64,000 nucleotides of DNA from Macrobrachium rosenbergii (taxonomy: Eukaryota > Arthropoda > Malacostraca > Decapoda > Palaemonidae). Under the pieces are notes generated by a model. The model worked only from the letters and a program-made list of their open reading frames with translations. It had not been told where the DNA came from and did no database searches. Shown here in pieces: positions 1 through 12,159 of the stretch. The first letter of the stretch is position 1, and every line of letters begins with the position of its first letter. Location of the stretch: positions 89,122,971-89,186,970 of the forward strand of contig NC_089743.1 in NCBI RefSeq assembly GCF_040412425.1, given 5' to 3'. Both the position numbers and the translations under genes were made by a program.

Positions 1-203
1 GTAAAAGTAAGCCTCCAAAAACTCCCTGAAGAGCAAAAATGTGTTCGCAGTCCCGATTGATGGCGGAGGTTCAGACTCTGGCAAGAAGATTGCACTAACT
101 TATGTGATGACAAGGTGCACTGAAAACATCCACAAGAGAAGGAAGAATGAGGAGAATGAGGAGGCCAACTACAATTATACACTTGATCCTTGCTGTGCGA
201 ATA

Positions 204-405
204 CAGGCAGCCCCTGGTTATCGGTGCTCGAGTTTTATGGCGCTTGTCTAGTGATGACAATAACTTGATTTTCGACGATATGCCAATATCCCATATCAGT
301 GCGATGGCAAAGACTGGTTAATGCCCACCTAACAGAGCGCTGATCCGTTTATGACGCCGATAAGCACGATATTTGTTGATTTCCAATTGGCGATTTTTGG
401 TTACT
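204..405 (+). mobile_element. Degraded copy of the TA-flanked TIR element (MITE)
   Basis: The left end (CAGGCAGCCCCTGGTTATCG at 204) matches the terminus of the intact element at 10862-11103, and the following 200 bases keep recognisable blocks such as GCTTGTCTAG and GATTTTCGAC. The right terminal repeat is not visible, so the copy is truncated or decayed. A TA dinucleotide lies directly before it. The family is inferred from the shared terminus only. Confidence 0.55.
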
Positions 406-411
406 GTCACA

Positions 412-1120
412 CTCGAAAGGAACCTCATAATGATCGAAGGAGACTTCCCCACATCCCGCATGTTGGACAAATGATGTGAAAATGGACTGGCAAAACCAGA
501 GTGTGTGAAAGACCATGAAAATCTGGTGCCAGAAGAGTGCCCTTGGGAAGCTAATGAAGCATCCTTTGAGGGAGACATTGCCAAATGAGGGTCAGAAGTA
601 ACAGGAGGGTCCAGGGTATGGATCATTAGGGTCTGCAGCCTCCTGAAAGGCCTAGGAGACACAGGATTAAATCCAGAAAGAGCACACATTGGGCTCAAAC
701 AAATCACCTACACCTCACCTAGACAAACTTCATTTGATCTTGTCACAAGCATTCTTCAGCAACTAAGTGCCAGCCTGTACAGTACATGATACTCATAAGT
801 TTGGTCAGAGAAAGGAGACAACTGGCTCCACCACTTCATTTCTGCAATATACCATGCTTCCCTGCACCTCCAACAGTGGAGGGAAGTGTCACAGGACAGG
901 GCCAAGGTATAGCTAACAGGAGAGGGAGGGCACTGGTTTTTCCTCTGACATAAGGGGGAAAACCTAAAAAAAATGAACAATTCATTTGGGTTGGTAATGA
1001 AGTGCAGTGGTGGTAAACTCAATAAACTTTTCAAACTTGGGCCTAACATTATCCTGAATAATCTGAGGAGCTTTAAGGGGTGAAGTAAAATGTCTAGAGG
1101 GAGAATGGTTACTAGGTACA
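412..1120. other. Unassigned sequence, no gene seen
   Basis: Open frames on the minus strand (318-707 and 756-1121) have no recognisable domain, signal peptide or convincing splice sites. The composition is moderately AT-rich. I see no RNA gene or repeat here. The frames may be chance or decayed repeat sequence. Confidence 0.4.
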
Positions 1121-1132
1121 CAGGTAAATTTT

Positions 1133-1312
1133 TTAAACTAGAAAAGCACTTACGTCTATACTGTAATTACTTCACATTCTACCTTTAGTCTAAACTAGAA
1201 AAGCAATTACGTCCATACTGTAGTTAGTTCACATTCTACCTTTAGTCTATACTAGAGAAGCACTTATGTCTATACTGTAATTACTTCATATTCTACCTTT
1301 AGTCTCTTTTCT
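1133..1312. repeat. Tandem repeat, three copies of about 61 bp
   Basis: Three head-to-tail copies each contain an ACTAGAAAAGCACTTACGTC-like start and a CACATTCTACCTTTAGTCT-like end. The copies differ by a few substitutions, so the array is not very recent. It has no coding potential. Confidence 0.85.
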
Positions 1313-3249
1313 GTTGTATCCCTTCTCTTACTCTTTTATGCAAATAATTATTTATATCACCTGTCCAACCAGAACACTGACATGCAACAGTAATTGAAGG
1401 AACAATCCTTGCTTGTAATTTTTTTTCATATATTGTGACTATCAGAGGCTACAGAGTAAAGACGAGTGCTACACACACTAACTTTACACCTTCTGTTGTC
1501 ATCTTCAAGAGAAACACCCAATATAACAAAGGTTAATTAATATCATACCAAAACCCCAAAAGCAATCCAAATCAGCAATGAGAATAAGTAAACCGCACTC
1601 ATCTACCATGTCCTTGCCAACCAATGCTTGTTCACTCAGAAATGGGATGGGTCAACAGTTTTTAAACTAAACGATCCAATGAAGTTTTGATTTTAGCACT
1701 GATGTCCTCTGGTGGCACAGGGAATACAAGCATCATAACAGAAAGGTAAAATTCGTTTAAAAATGTTAACAATGAGAATGTATTCCAATCTTCAAATACT
1801 ATCTCAACAATATTATGTAACATACATCTCTTTGTTGTCTTGTATAGCAAATCAATTCAATAAAAACTTGTATAGATTTATGAGGCCATTATTGACAAAT
1901 CAGGTTTATAGTAAAAATATCTGTGGGCCTAAGTATAAAATACATACAGAATCACCAACAAAAAAAATCATAATGAACTTATACATCATCAAACAAAAAG
2001 TTCCTACCAAAGTCACCATATTATTTAAAAAAAAGGTACCCTAACAATCTATGAGATGAACTCTTTACACTGTTGTTTCTGTCAATGGACATGTACATAG
2101 TATATCAATGACCTCTAGTCAGCAAGTGTAGTAATTACATGTTAGCTGGCTGACACTCGAGATTTTAGCCAAACTGTGATTACCATCTTTGTTGAAATCA
2201 CCCACGTTACAGTCACTACTAATACTGTAAGTAGAAATTGCTTATCATCAGATTGCACAACCCAGTGACTTGACAAGAGCTCTAGACACTTTTTAGGACA
2301 TCTTTGGGGTAGAGCTCTAACCCAACCTTTAATCTGTCCTAGGGTGCTTCAACCCTAGCAGGGTGGCTTTGCCCCCAGAGCCCAGTATTCACCTCCAGTG
2401 AACAATGACATAGCTCTCATTTTTACATGTAAAGGTTTTGGTGTTTGTATGCCTGTTAACCTCTTCTTCTTCAACATTGTACTGATGTGAGTCTTTAACA
2501 TCGTCTTGATATGAGAGAATAATTGTATGTGCTTACTGTGGTGTGTGTGTGTGTTTCTGAATAATTTGCACACACCTTTACATCATATAACAACTTAGTG
2601 GGAACTGTGAAACATCATGATGGTAAAAAAATAAGTGCATTTTTACATTAGACTTCATATTTGAAAATGTACAGCCTCTGACAACACAGACTTGAGGAAA
2701 ATCATGCTACATATTATGAAACAAGTCAGTTTTTCTGATATTATGGCTGTCCCTTTATTACTCTGACTGGGGCCCACAGTAGGAACAATACTATTCCCCT
2801 GGTCTGAAAGTACAAAGCACCCTAGGTTAGGTTAGGTGAAAGATGGTAAGGTTTGGATGCACATGATTTCAATAAAAACTTATTAATGTTGCTTTCAATA
2901 TTATTGTATTGCAAGGATTTCAAAATTTACTGTAATACTGCATTCCTATTTGTGATGTGCAGCCTAATAAACAATCAGGTTGGCCTTATCCTAGGCTTTC
3001 AAAGGTTGTTAGGGCAGATTAGGTTTACAAAGGTTACATTTGGATGAATCGCTGAATTTCACAAGTTTTCATAAACCCTTACCCAAAAACCTGTTTCCCA
3101 CTGTAATGTATCAATAACCCCTTTCCAGTGTAAGGGAAGGTCAAATTTGTCCAAATCACTTAAAAAGACTATCAGAAAAATATTTTATAACTGTACCTGA
3201 TGTTAAATTTTAAAAATGACATTATGATAAAATCACAATTTTTGAAAGT
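1313..3249. other. AT-rich intergenic sequence
   Basis: No supportable exon is seen. Short frames at 1763-2044 and 2853-3047 are AT-rich and featureless. Around 2822-2836 there is a short run of the arthropod telomere-type pentamer TTAGG (about 2.8 units), too short to count as a telomeric block. Confidence 0.4.
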
Positions 3250-3516
3250 AAATTGTATTTTTCCTAACTATGCAAACCTGAGGTCCTTTACATTAGGAGT
3301 TACTTACGGCAAAACTGGACATGGCTGTTAGACTCTTGAACAAGGTGGTTAGGCAGTAACTATTGTCAGGTAGGCGGGAAATACTCGCCTGCCTGCATGT
3401 TAAACATTCCAGTTTGCCTTTCGGTCCAGGTTCAGATTTTGGGGTGGCATGAAAGTGGGCATAAAATGTAAGTACAAAAAGGACCTCAGGTTTGTATGAG
3501 TTGGAAAATACAATTT
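3250..3516. mobile_element. Short TIR (MITE-like) element, 267 bp
   Basis: The left 40 bases (AAATTGTATTTTTCCTAACT onward, to AACCTGAGGTCC) are an inverted match to the right 40 bases (GGACCTCAGGTTTG to ATACAATTT), with about four in five positions pairing. No coding capacity is present. A related core, in reverse orientation, recurs at 9265-9415. The class of transposon is not clear from the ends. Confidence 0.6.
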
Positions 3517-3529
3517 GCTGTGAAAAATT

Positions 3530-6500
3530 TTTGATTTGTTCCGACACGATATACCAGGCTGTCCCAGTCATTACATTGAAGACTTACTGGTTGGAGAGAA
3601 TCTGAGTTAGTCTCATGAACTGACTAATTCTGCACTCCTGGTGAAAGAAACGAGGAGGTACCATGCTGACATACTGATGGTGGAACTGCAGATCAAATGT
3701 CAGATGCTGGACCTTTTTGCATGAGTGAAGAAGCGTAACTCATACTTGAATGGAGGCTGAGGAAGAATCTTGAAGTCGGGAGGCAGTAAGAAGAGCCAAG
3801 TGAGTTGCCTGCCAGTCTCTCCCTTCCTCCTTGCTAGAGGAAGGGGTGAAATTTAACTATGATTCTAGAAAAAAATAGAATGGGTGCTTTCGATGTAGTC
3901 TTACCGCATCCAGACACCAGATCCGGCAATGTCGGTTCGAGTCCTATTCTCATCCCAAAGGAGGAGAAGTAGGACGACGAGGAAGGAGGAGGAGGAGAGG
4001 CCAGTCACTCTTGGAATCATTCTCACTTCCGAACCAACACCTTAGGCGAGATGCTACTAGTCCTCTTGAAGGAGCCGGGTAAGAAAACACAACTTGGTGA
4101 GCAGTCACCACAGGGACAAGGAAAAAAGGTTCTAAGGGCCTGTGGCAAGACCACAGGAAGAAGACAAGAGTGTGGTCTATGAGATCACGTCTTGCTTCCA
4201 GACTGACAGAAACTTCAGGAATGTGAAGGATGGACCAAGCAACTGACTTCGTGAGCTCTCAGGTGGAAAGTACCGGTATCATCGTCGCCAGCTGCCAAGT
4301 ACCTCCTTCGATCGCTTCATGAAGCCAGGAGAAAGACGTGTCCTTAGACACTTCTTCCTTGTGAGAGATAGTACTAGCAAAAACGTCGACAACATCCAGG
4401 CTAGGAATGTTGAGCCTTTGGAAAGTACCTTAGCTCCCTAATACAGAAAGTTAACGATTTATCTGAATCATCGATACAAAGTCAAAGGAGGAGGGGAACA
4501 AGAATGACTCAAACCCGACAATAGATACCATGGATTCAGAGTCCACTTATGTCATCTGGAAGGTCGAGGTATGATCCCTTCACCTGTTCTTCCATCTTCT
4601 ATGCCAAGGCCGAGCAGAGATGAGATGGTCCCAAGAGGGCACATCTCTGTCCGACCCACTCTTATGAGGGCAGGTGAAGAGCACAGGACAGAACCCCAGC
4701 CAGGAGTCACATGCCATCCAGGGAACAGTTCTGGACAGCAAGACCGGGGCGGGCTTCTCATCCATAGCTAAATCTCGACCCCAGGAGAAAAAGGTCACTT
4801 TGGACAGAAGACTTAGGTGAAGGGCCTGCCATTCTTCTGGTAATGAAAGGAGAGAAGCAACCTTGGCGGAGAGGGCGAGGAAGTCCAGACAAGAGCAACT
4901 CTGAATTCAAGAAGTTCCGTCAATGACACAACCAGTGAAGAAGGATCAGTCCCTAGGACAGTGTTGCAGAGGACTTCCAGAGCTATCCAGCTATATCTGT
5001 TGCCACTCACGGTTTCCCATGCTTGCAAGGAAAGCTGGAAGGTCTCCAGTCCCGAACACAGGGGATGTAATGCCTCAAGAACCACTTCTTGTGTAGCTGC
5101 TGGCAAGAGGTTGGGTCAAGCGGAACTCTTCTCGTGCCTGAAGCAGAGCTTCCAGCATCTGTCTGTAGGTCGGGCAAAAGGCGAACAAATATGGAGGAAA
5201 AAGCGTCGATTTTTCCAGCATCTGTCGTGGCCCGGGTCTGGTACCTGGGTAAGCAATTTGTTATTGCTGGAGAATCAGAATGAAACACCAGACAAAGTCT
5301 CTTCGGAATCTTCGGAAGAAAATGTAGATAACGCGTTCGCTCGATTCCAAAAGACAGCTAATACCAATACCCCACCGTAGCTAATTGGCCATCTGGGTAC
5401 CTGCAAATGTACAGATGAAGGAGCAAGAAAATACCACTGTTGTGGTTTTATTGTTCAGAATTTGTTGCAAAGCTCATCCTGAATTCTTGGAAGGCCAAAG
5501 GCTGCTGAGTTCAGAGTGCTGGATGAGACGGCATTAATCATCTTGTCACAGACCTTCAAGACAAAGTTTTACAGGTGTGTTCCTATTCCTCGATCGGTGA
5601 ATCGGGACGTAGACACACGATGTGAGAATATGCAAGCATATTTGAAGGTTCCTTCAATCAAGCATTAGCCTAACCCTTTCCTCATACTTCGAAGAGGAAG
5701 GAAGGCTGGAGAAATGGAAGCAGACTTCCTTCATTCTCCACCATGGGGCAGCTTCTGCATGTTAACAGGATACCAAGACGATTAGCTCTAGTTGGGCTGG
5801 CATTTCCCGAATCAGGAGCACGGGAGAGGAAGTGGGATGATGGAAGTTTGATGAAAGGAACTGCCGAGACCCAAGGGAAATGAATTTTTCTCCTGAAGGA
5901 ATCCATTCCCAGGTCTTGGCAATGTCACTGCCAGGTCCAGAGACTCGAGAAGTATCATTTTATCCAGGCATCTGCAGCAGGAGAACTTCTGCCCAATCAA
6001 TACTTCTTTCTCCCTTCCCCTCCTCCCAGAAGGGAAGAAGAGGGATATGTGTTCCTTTCTATTATCTTCTTCCGAAACCTGGGACTTCTTAGGAGTTGAG
6101 GGGGGCTGGCTTGAACCTAAGGTCGAGCCGAGATGACTAAGACCCACAGGTCTTGGCAATTGTCCAAAGGACAAGGGAATGCCTGGCGAACCTGATTGAC
6201 TGTGGTATCTGGCAAATCTCTCAAAGAGGTGCAGAACCAAGCAGTTCGCTCTAAGGGTCGAGCAAACTCGGGACTTACAAAAACCGAGATCCAAATTAGG
6301 ACAAAGTCCTTCTCTTAGCACCAGAATCTTGCCTACAGATTGCTGTCTAGTATAGGAAGACCCACCTTTGACAGGACCAGTCTTCAGAAGGCATAGGGTT
6401 CTTTCCAGGAATGAGTTGTAGGTCCAGGCGTAGGAGGCTAAAGTTGGGATTGTGATCCATCAGGAGACTGCCTGGAGGAAACCAGCAGGTGTCTCCAAGA

Positions 6501-9240
6501 CGCTGCCCTGCGTGTTGCAGAAGAGAATATCCTTCACGGCAGAAAGCAGAGATAGGAACCAGTCCGGGGTGAAGTAGAGTCAGAACAACCTGCACCTGGC
6601 AAGAACCTCCCGAGGCAAGAAGAATTAGACTTGGTATTCGAGGGCAGGGGAGAAGCTTTGTGTTTGACCTGGAATGAACTCTAGTCCGAAGAAAGTATTC
6701 TACCTTGGTCGAGGAACGCTCTCATCAGGCAAGGACAGTGGCGTGCCCCCGAATCTGCGGCCCCTTCCTGCAAGGGAAGGGAAAAAGATTATTCATTGGG
6801 GGAGCCACGGTCCTGTCCTGGGATCCTTGTGCTAACAAATGTTGTGAAGTTCTCTGAGAAAGCGAGGGCGTCCCAGAACTTGAAGAGGAAGACCCTCACT
6901 GCTTTTTTGAAGCATGAAACTCCTGTAATTTCTCCCCTGGAAGGAGATCTGACAGATCCCCAAGAAGCCCTCTCAAGCATTTGTTGTTTTACTTATGTGT
7001 GAGACATCTGGTCACCGAGACAAAAGCATGCCAAGCAGCCCACCTCCAAAGAAAGACAAATTCCGCTCGGAGCTCTCTCTGGTACGCTCTCTCCTCAGAA
7101 CAACTAGGAAAAGAGAGAACAGGTGATGAGAAAGAGTACCATTGCCTGTCCTGCCAGGAAGACCAGCAATAATCAACTGAAGGAGATGATTGTCACAAGG
7201 GGAAAGAACGCTTGTGCCGTGGCAAAGTGCTTTCCTGGGAAGAGCAGAAAGTTCACTCAAACAGTGCTGAGAACCTGATTCGGAAAAACCAAGCGGGGCC
7301 AAGCTGAGCCGTGCCAAACCAAAGCCGATCACGCGAATGCGATCCAGACTGGGAGGCAAGCACGGCGAGATGAGCTGAGCCGAGCCAGTCTTGTGAACGC
7401 AACCAGGGGCTGGGTGGAAGCTGAGTGTTTAGCGGGAACTGGACAGAAGCGAACGGTCTCCGTGAACTAGCGTTAATTTCCCAAACTCTGAACTACTTTG
7501 AGGCTGAGGCCCCTTGAGAAGAAGGTTTAAAGGGGGAATTCTGTGTCTGCTATCCTGCATGTTCGAACCCAAACGTTCAAGACACGAGGATGAAACCCAG
7601 CCAAGCAACCGAAGCAGCTGGCAGGCAGTATCGAGACACCTGGGCATCTCAGCACTGAGACACCCGGGTTTCGGAACTTTCTCTCGTGCTGTGCCTCTCG
7701 CCAGGAGAGCGCTGCATTTATAAATTGACGACCTCGAGACTACGCATAAAAATCGAGCCGGCTGCTTTTGGTTTCTAAGAAATTGACGAGAGCCAGGCAC
7801 AGAACCAGTCTTAGACGCAGACTTCTAAGACTGGCAACGAGGGCTAGTAGTGCTGGCATGAAGATCTGAGACACCTGGGTGCCTAGGCCCTTTCTCTCGT
7901 GCTACTTCTGAACTGGGCTGGGGAGAGTACTCTCCAAAGCAGATTGGGATACTTGATATTCCACAAAATCTGAAGCACTCAGAGTGGCTCGTGAACGAGC
8001 ACCGGAAGCAGCACCCGTCTTAGACGCGGAACCTCTAGGACTAGGAAAGGGAGCCAAACCGAGGTCTGTGTGCCCGCAGCTCCCGAAATACAAGGCCCAG
8101 GGGTATGCAAATCGACCTCTGTGTTCGGAAGAGCAAACGAGAGACCCACTGCCTCCTTCCGCCAAAGGACACCAAGGGGACAGAAGCAGCCTTCCTCTCC
8201 TTCGGCCCACGGAGGTCTATCTGGTTTCCTGGGAAACCCTTGAATCTTGGGAGAGGAAGGAAAGAGGCAGCAGAAGACAAAATCGAAGATAAGCTGAAGA
8301 AGATGGCAGCTACCTCCACAAGGCGACTTTCTTCACCTTCACTCCGACATCTTCTACAGGATGGTGACATGAAACATCGTAATCTCCAGGCCAGCCAGGT
8401 AGGATCACAACGGAAGCGGCCCAAGACACGACTAATTGGTGAGAAGCTGCAGGCATGATCAGGACAGCTGATGCAGCAGCTGCTTAAAGTGGTTCAGAGG
8501 GCATTGTTTTTGCAGCGCAGCTGCCAGAACGTCACACGAACGTCGCCAGCACCCATGAGAACGACAGGAATTCCGCCAGCAGGAGACCAGAGGAGTCATT
8601 AGAGACTTGCCGTTTGGTGTCACAGAGCAATAATGGCAGGAAGCTAAGAGCAGGAGCAGATGGACCACAGATACACCAGAGGCAGTGCCACAGCATACAT
8701 GAAGGCCAGCAATGGCAACAATCGATCCACATCGGCAGGAGCAGAGTCAGAACGATCCCAACATGGATCTATGCCATTCCAACCATGTACTGTGGTCGCT
8801 CTTGAAGCAAACACTATAAGAACGTCAGGACTCCTTCAGGCAAAGATATCCCAACTGAGCTATCCAGCCAACTACTACTGTGCCTACATGCTCACTGTCA
8901 ACCTGAAAGAAAAAGCAAAGATGGTTAGTAGAGGAGACTCCTCTCGCTCGGAGGGGAACTGCCCTACGCAGTGGGAAGAGGACCTTGAGAAGACGTCTCC
9001 CGACGGCCCGCAGCCCCCCCCTTGCAGTCTTTGCCTGACAAGTGAGCGAAGAGGGTGAAGGAGGGAATATCCCTCCCGAAGGAGAGATAAGAGAAGAACC
9101 TACAAGGAGAGAGAAGGAAGGAGGGGAGGCCACCTAAGGCGCTGAGGAAGCGAAACTTACCGATGATGCTCGCAACCTCCCCCCTGCCCCAAACTCTCCA
9201 TAGTGTAGGCGGCAAAAACAACATTCAGCACAAGTTGAAA
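3530..9240. repeat. GC-richer block of unknown identity, possible decayed mobile element
   Basis: This 5.7-kb stretch is visibly richer in G and C and in purine-rich runs than its flanks. Both strands carry many short overlapping frames with no long intact one. The minus strand shows the more continuous frames (for example 5812-6321, 7012-7359 and 7429-7800), in Ser/Arg/Pro-rich composition, broken by stops and shifts. Internal repeats occur at about 7600-8060: a 'GAGACACC(T/C)GGG ... CTTTCTCTCGTGCT' unit and an 'AGTCTTAGACGC' unit each appear at least twice. This would fit a decayed retroelement read on the minus strand, but I recognise no reverse transcriptase, protease or integrase motif. 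The inverted modules at its two ends (3290-3430 and 9265-9415) suggest it is one unit. Confidence 0.4.
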
Positions 9241-9264
9241 GGAAGTAGTACGCAACGCATGATG

Positions 9265-9415
9265 GCCGAAAGCAAACTTGAATGTTTACACCCAGGCAGG
9301 TAGGTATTCCTGCATAACTGACAGTAGTTACTACCTAACCACCTTATTCAAGAATTTAATGGCCCTGTCCAGCTTCGTCGTAAGTAATTCCTATTGTAAA
9401 GGACCGATGGTTTGT
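9265..9415. repeat. Inverted partner of the 3.3-kb module
   Basis: The sequence from GAATGTTTACACCCAGGCAGG to GTAAAGGACC matches the reverse complement of about 3290-3430, including TAGTTACTACCTAACCACCT against TAGTTACTGCCTAACCACCT. Identity is about 75-80 percent by eye. It may be the right boundary of the 3.3-9.4 kb block, or an independent insertion of the same family. Confidence 0.65.
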
Positions 9416-10171
9416 GTATCATGTCAGAACAAAGCACCATTCTATGTATGCACTCAACATTTAAGGGATATGTAAGTGAAACCATACTTTCCTATACATA
9501 TAGTCACCAATGTGCATCTTATATAATTCCCAGGCATCTGGACTCCTTTACATCTATGGTGCAAAATCACAGTATGGTTTATAATGCCTAGCTAATATTA
9601 GATTCAGCTGGCTTACTATTGGCCCACAAACTCTTGATCCTAACAAAGCATTACTATTTGTCACAGATTCTGCTGGCCTTAGTATATGAAGTGAGATTAT
9701 CAGAAAAAATCTTAAAGGAAATGGCCAAGAAAGTATTCAATAGAACTCACAAGTATAGCTTAAGATGCTGAAAATGATAGGCAGTTTTGGTCTATGTATG
9801 TGTGTTGCTGAGACCAAAGAGGAAAAGGAAGGTGAGGTTCAATTTACTCCTGTAATCTACCATCTTTGAAGACAATTCAGCTAGGCTGTTTGAGAAATCT
9901 TGCAAAGATCTTACAAAGTGACAGTCAAGTAGCTGCAACCATACTTGGAAACAGTTACTTGGGTAATATGCTCTGATTTACCACGAGTAGAAGGGGATGG
10001 GGCTATTCTATACCTGTTATTCAGTAAATGATATGCTGATAACCTATGCTAATCTATTGTGGAGTCAAGTATTTATGTATTACATGCAGATAACTTTGTC
10101 GAGTAAAATATATACAGCAAACTAGTACAAATTAATTAATAAATAAAAGCCACAGTGATTAAGTTACGTAG

Positions 10172-10350
10172 GATAGTGAACAGGCATAACTAATAACAAA
10201 GCCTATATGATCCAACCACCATTCTGAGTAACTCATTACCTGGCTTATTCACCCACTTTTAGGATAGTGAACAGGCAATAACTAATAACTAAGCCTATAT
10301 GATCCAGCCACCATTCTGAATAACTCATTACCTGGCTTATTCACCAACTT
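10172..10350. repeat. Tandem duplication, two copies of about 90 bp
   Basis: Both copies begin with AGGATAGTGAACAGGC and contain TAACTCATTACCTGGCTTAT near the end. They are nearly identical, so the duplication is fairly recent. Confidence 0.9.
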
Positions 10351-10399
10351 CAGTCTAAATTATTTCTCTAGTCAAACCAAAATGACAATGAACACGACT

Positions 10400-11890
10400 G
10401 TCAATAGCTACTTTGCCAAACCCTTTCCTGACTCATAATCCAACCACAATTAATCTGCTTGCCTCAATTCAGGTTTCTTAAATCCAATCATAAAATCCCA
10501 CTTATCCCTCCCACAGGCTGCCCAGAAGCAAGAGACACTTCCAGGACAAGGCCAACTTAATCTACAATCTACCAATCACTCTAGGAGTCACTAACATTTT
10601 TCTCATTGCATCATTTGGTATGGACAAGATTTTGAGCATTTATATAATTCATTTAGATGATCAGAAACGAAATCATCCTTATCATAACCTGTGATCAAAG
10701 CAGTTTAATGTATAACTTCAATTCTTCATTTACTGTAATTTTTTTTTCACTATAAATCATCCTTTACTTGTCATTAATTTCAGTTCTTTTGGTCATCTTA
10801 CTTCTCCATGGTTAGATACACAGAACAATAGTGTCAGCTGTTTACCCTTCCTGACCTGGTACAGGCAGTCCCCGGTTATCGGTGGCCTTGGTTGTCGGCA
10901 ATCCGGTTTTACAGAACTTGTCTAGCGACAACGATAACCAGATTTTCGACAACGATCTCCAGTTATCAGCACCGATCCCCACTTATCGGCAGCGCCAATA
11001 ACCAGGGATCGGCACTATTATCGCCGATTTTCGGTTATTGGTGATTTTTGCTTATCGGCATGCTGTTGGGAACAGAACCCCGCCAATATCTGGGGACTGC
11101 CTGTATAGGGAAGATGTGGTAACATGTCTGCCACATCTATACGTTATCCCAACTTTGGTCAAGGTTTCACGAATCAAATCTGGGAAAAGTGATAACGTTA
11201 AAATATACTACTGTTAGTGGTCATTTTGGTTTAACTATCAAATTCCAGCAGAGAGACGGCAGGTTCTCTGCAGCGTGCTGAGGTGAATCTCCCTAACCTA
11301 ACTAATTGTAAGATAAATCTCCCTACAGTCAAACCAAAATGACTACTAACATGTCGTACATTGTAGACATTGACACTTAAGATTTGTTTCATAAAATCTT
11401 GACCAAAGCTGGGACACTGTGCATATGTAGAAGACATTTCTACATCTTCCCTATACCAGGTCAGAGAGGGTAAACAGCTTTACACTATTGTTCTAAGTAT
11501 TTAACTGTGAAGACATAAAATGAGATAAAGAACCAAAATATGATTAGTAAAAGATTTATAGTAGATAAAATTACGATAAATCAAGAAAGGAATTCATACA
11601 ATAAACTCTTGATCACAGGATGGGATAAGGTTGATTTAGTTTCTCAGCATCTAGCCTAAATTCATTGTACTGTATATATAATGCTCAAAAACTTGCCCCG
11701 ACTTACTGATATAAGTAAATGATACAATGGAGGAAAAAAGTGGCCTATTAGTGTGATGATAAATTTTAGTTTAAGTGGTCCTTGTCCCAGAATGGCCCCT
11801 TGCTTCTGGGCATCTTGATGGGTATAAATTAACTGCAGTTGGATTATAAGACACAAAGTTTGGCAACATGGGTTAGGGTAGCCTAGCTTA
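10400..11890. repeat. Imperfect 1.5-kb palindrome (inverted duplication)
   Basis: The left arm (about 10400-11230, interrupted by a MITE) and right arm (about 11320-11890) are reverse-complement homologues. Paired landmarks are TGCCCAGAAGCAAG (left) with the complement of CTTGCTTCTGGGCA (right), CCTGTGATCAA with TTGATCACAGG, GAACAATAGTGT with ACACTATTGTTC, and GTCATTTTGGTTT on both arms. Identity is roughly 70-80 percent, so this is an old inverted duplication or a large foldback element. No coding sequence is recognised in it. Confidence 0.8.
10862..11103. mobile_element. MITE with 14+ bp TIRs and TA target duplication
   Basis: The element begins CAGGCAGTCCCCGGTTATCG and ends with the inverted TGGGGACTGCCTG. 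TA dinucleotides at 10860-10861 and 11104-11105 flank it. The other arm of the surrounding palindrome (about 11446-11464) has the uninterrupted site, which shows that TA was duplicated on insertion. TA duplication with CAGG-type ends is typical of Tc1/mariner and pogo-like families, so a non-autonomous pogo-like element is the likeliest identity. It has no coding frame. Confidence 0.85.
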
Positions 11891-12004
11891 ATCTTAAGAT
11901 TTATAATTTAATCAGTATAACTACGTAGGGACATAGCAAACGAAAATGACTAGAAAATGGCAGTCATTAGGCTACAACCAAATTGCAAGCTTATGTAGAA
12001 TGAT

Positions 12005-12140
12005 AGGAGGCTAGCCTAAACATATAGACCTTGAAATAAAGTTTACGTAAAATGAGAGGAGGCTAGCCTATACATATATATATCCTTAAATATAGTTTAC
12101 GTAAAATGACAGGAGGCTAGCCTATACATATATATCATAA
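12005..12140. repeat. Tandem repeat, three copies of about 55 bp
   Basis: The units share AGGAGGCTAGCCTA, an AT-rich spacer and AGTTTACGTAAAATGA. Three head-to-tail copies are present, the last incomplete. Confidence 0.85.
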
Positions 12141-12159
12141 AATAAAAATAAAAAATAAC

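Noticed and set aside
318..1121. Minus-strand frames of 129 and 121 residues at the window start
   Set aside because: No recognisable domain or splice context. One overlaps a decayed MITE.
2822..2836. Telomeric (TTAGG)n
   Set aside because: Fewer than three units, which is expected by chance in such sequence.
5812..6321. 169-residue minus-strand frame in the GC-rich block
   Set aside because: Composition is that of the block as a whole, neighbouring frames are broken, and no motif is recognisable, so it is treated as part of a decayed element.
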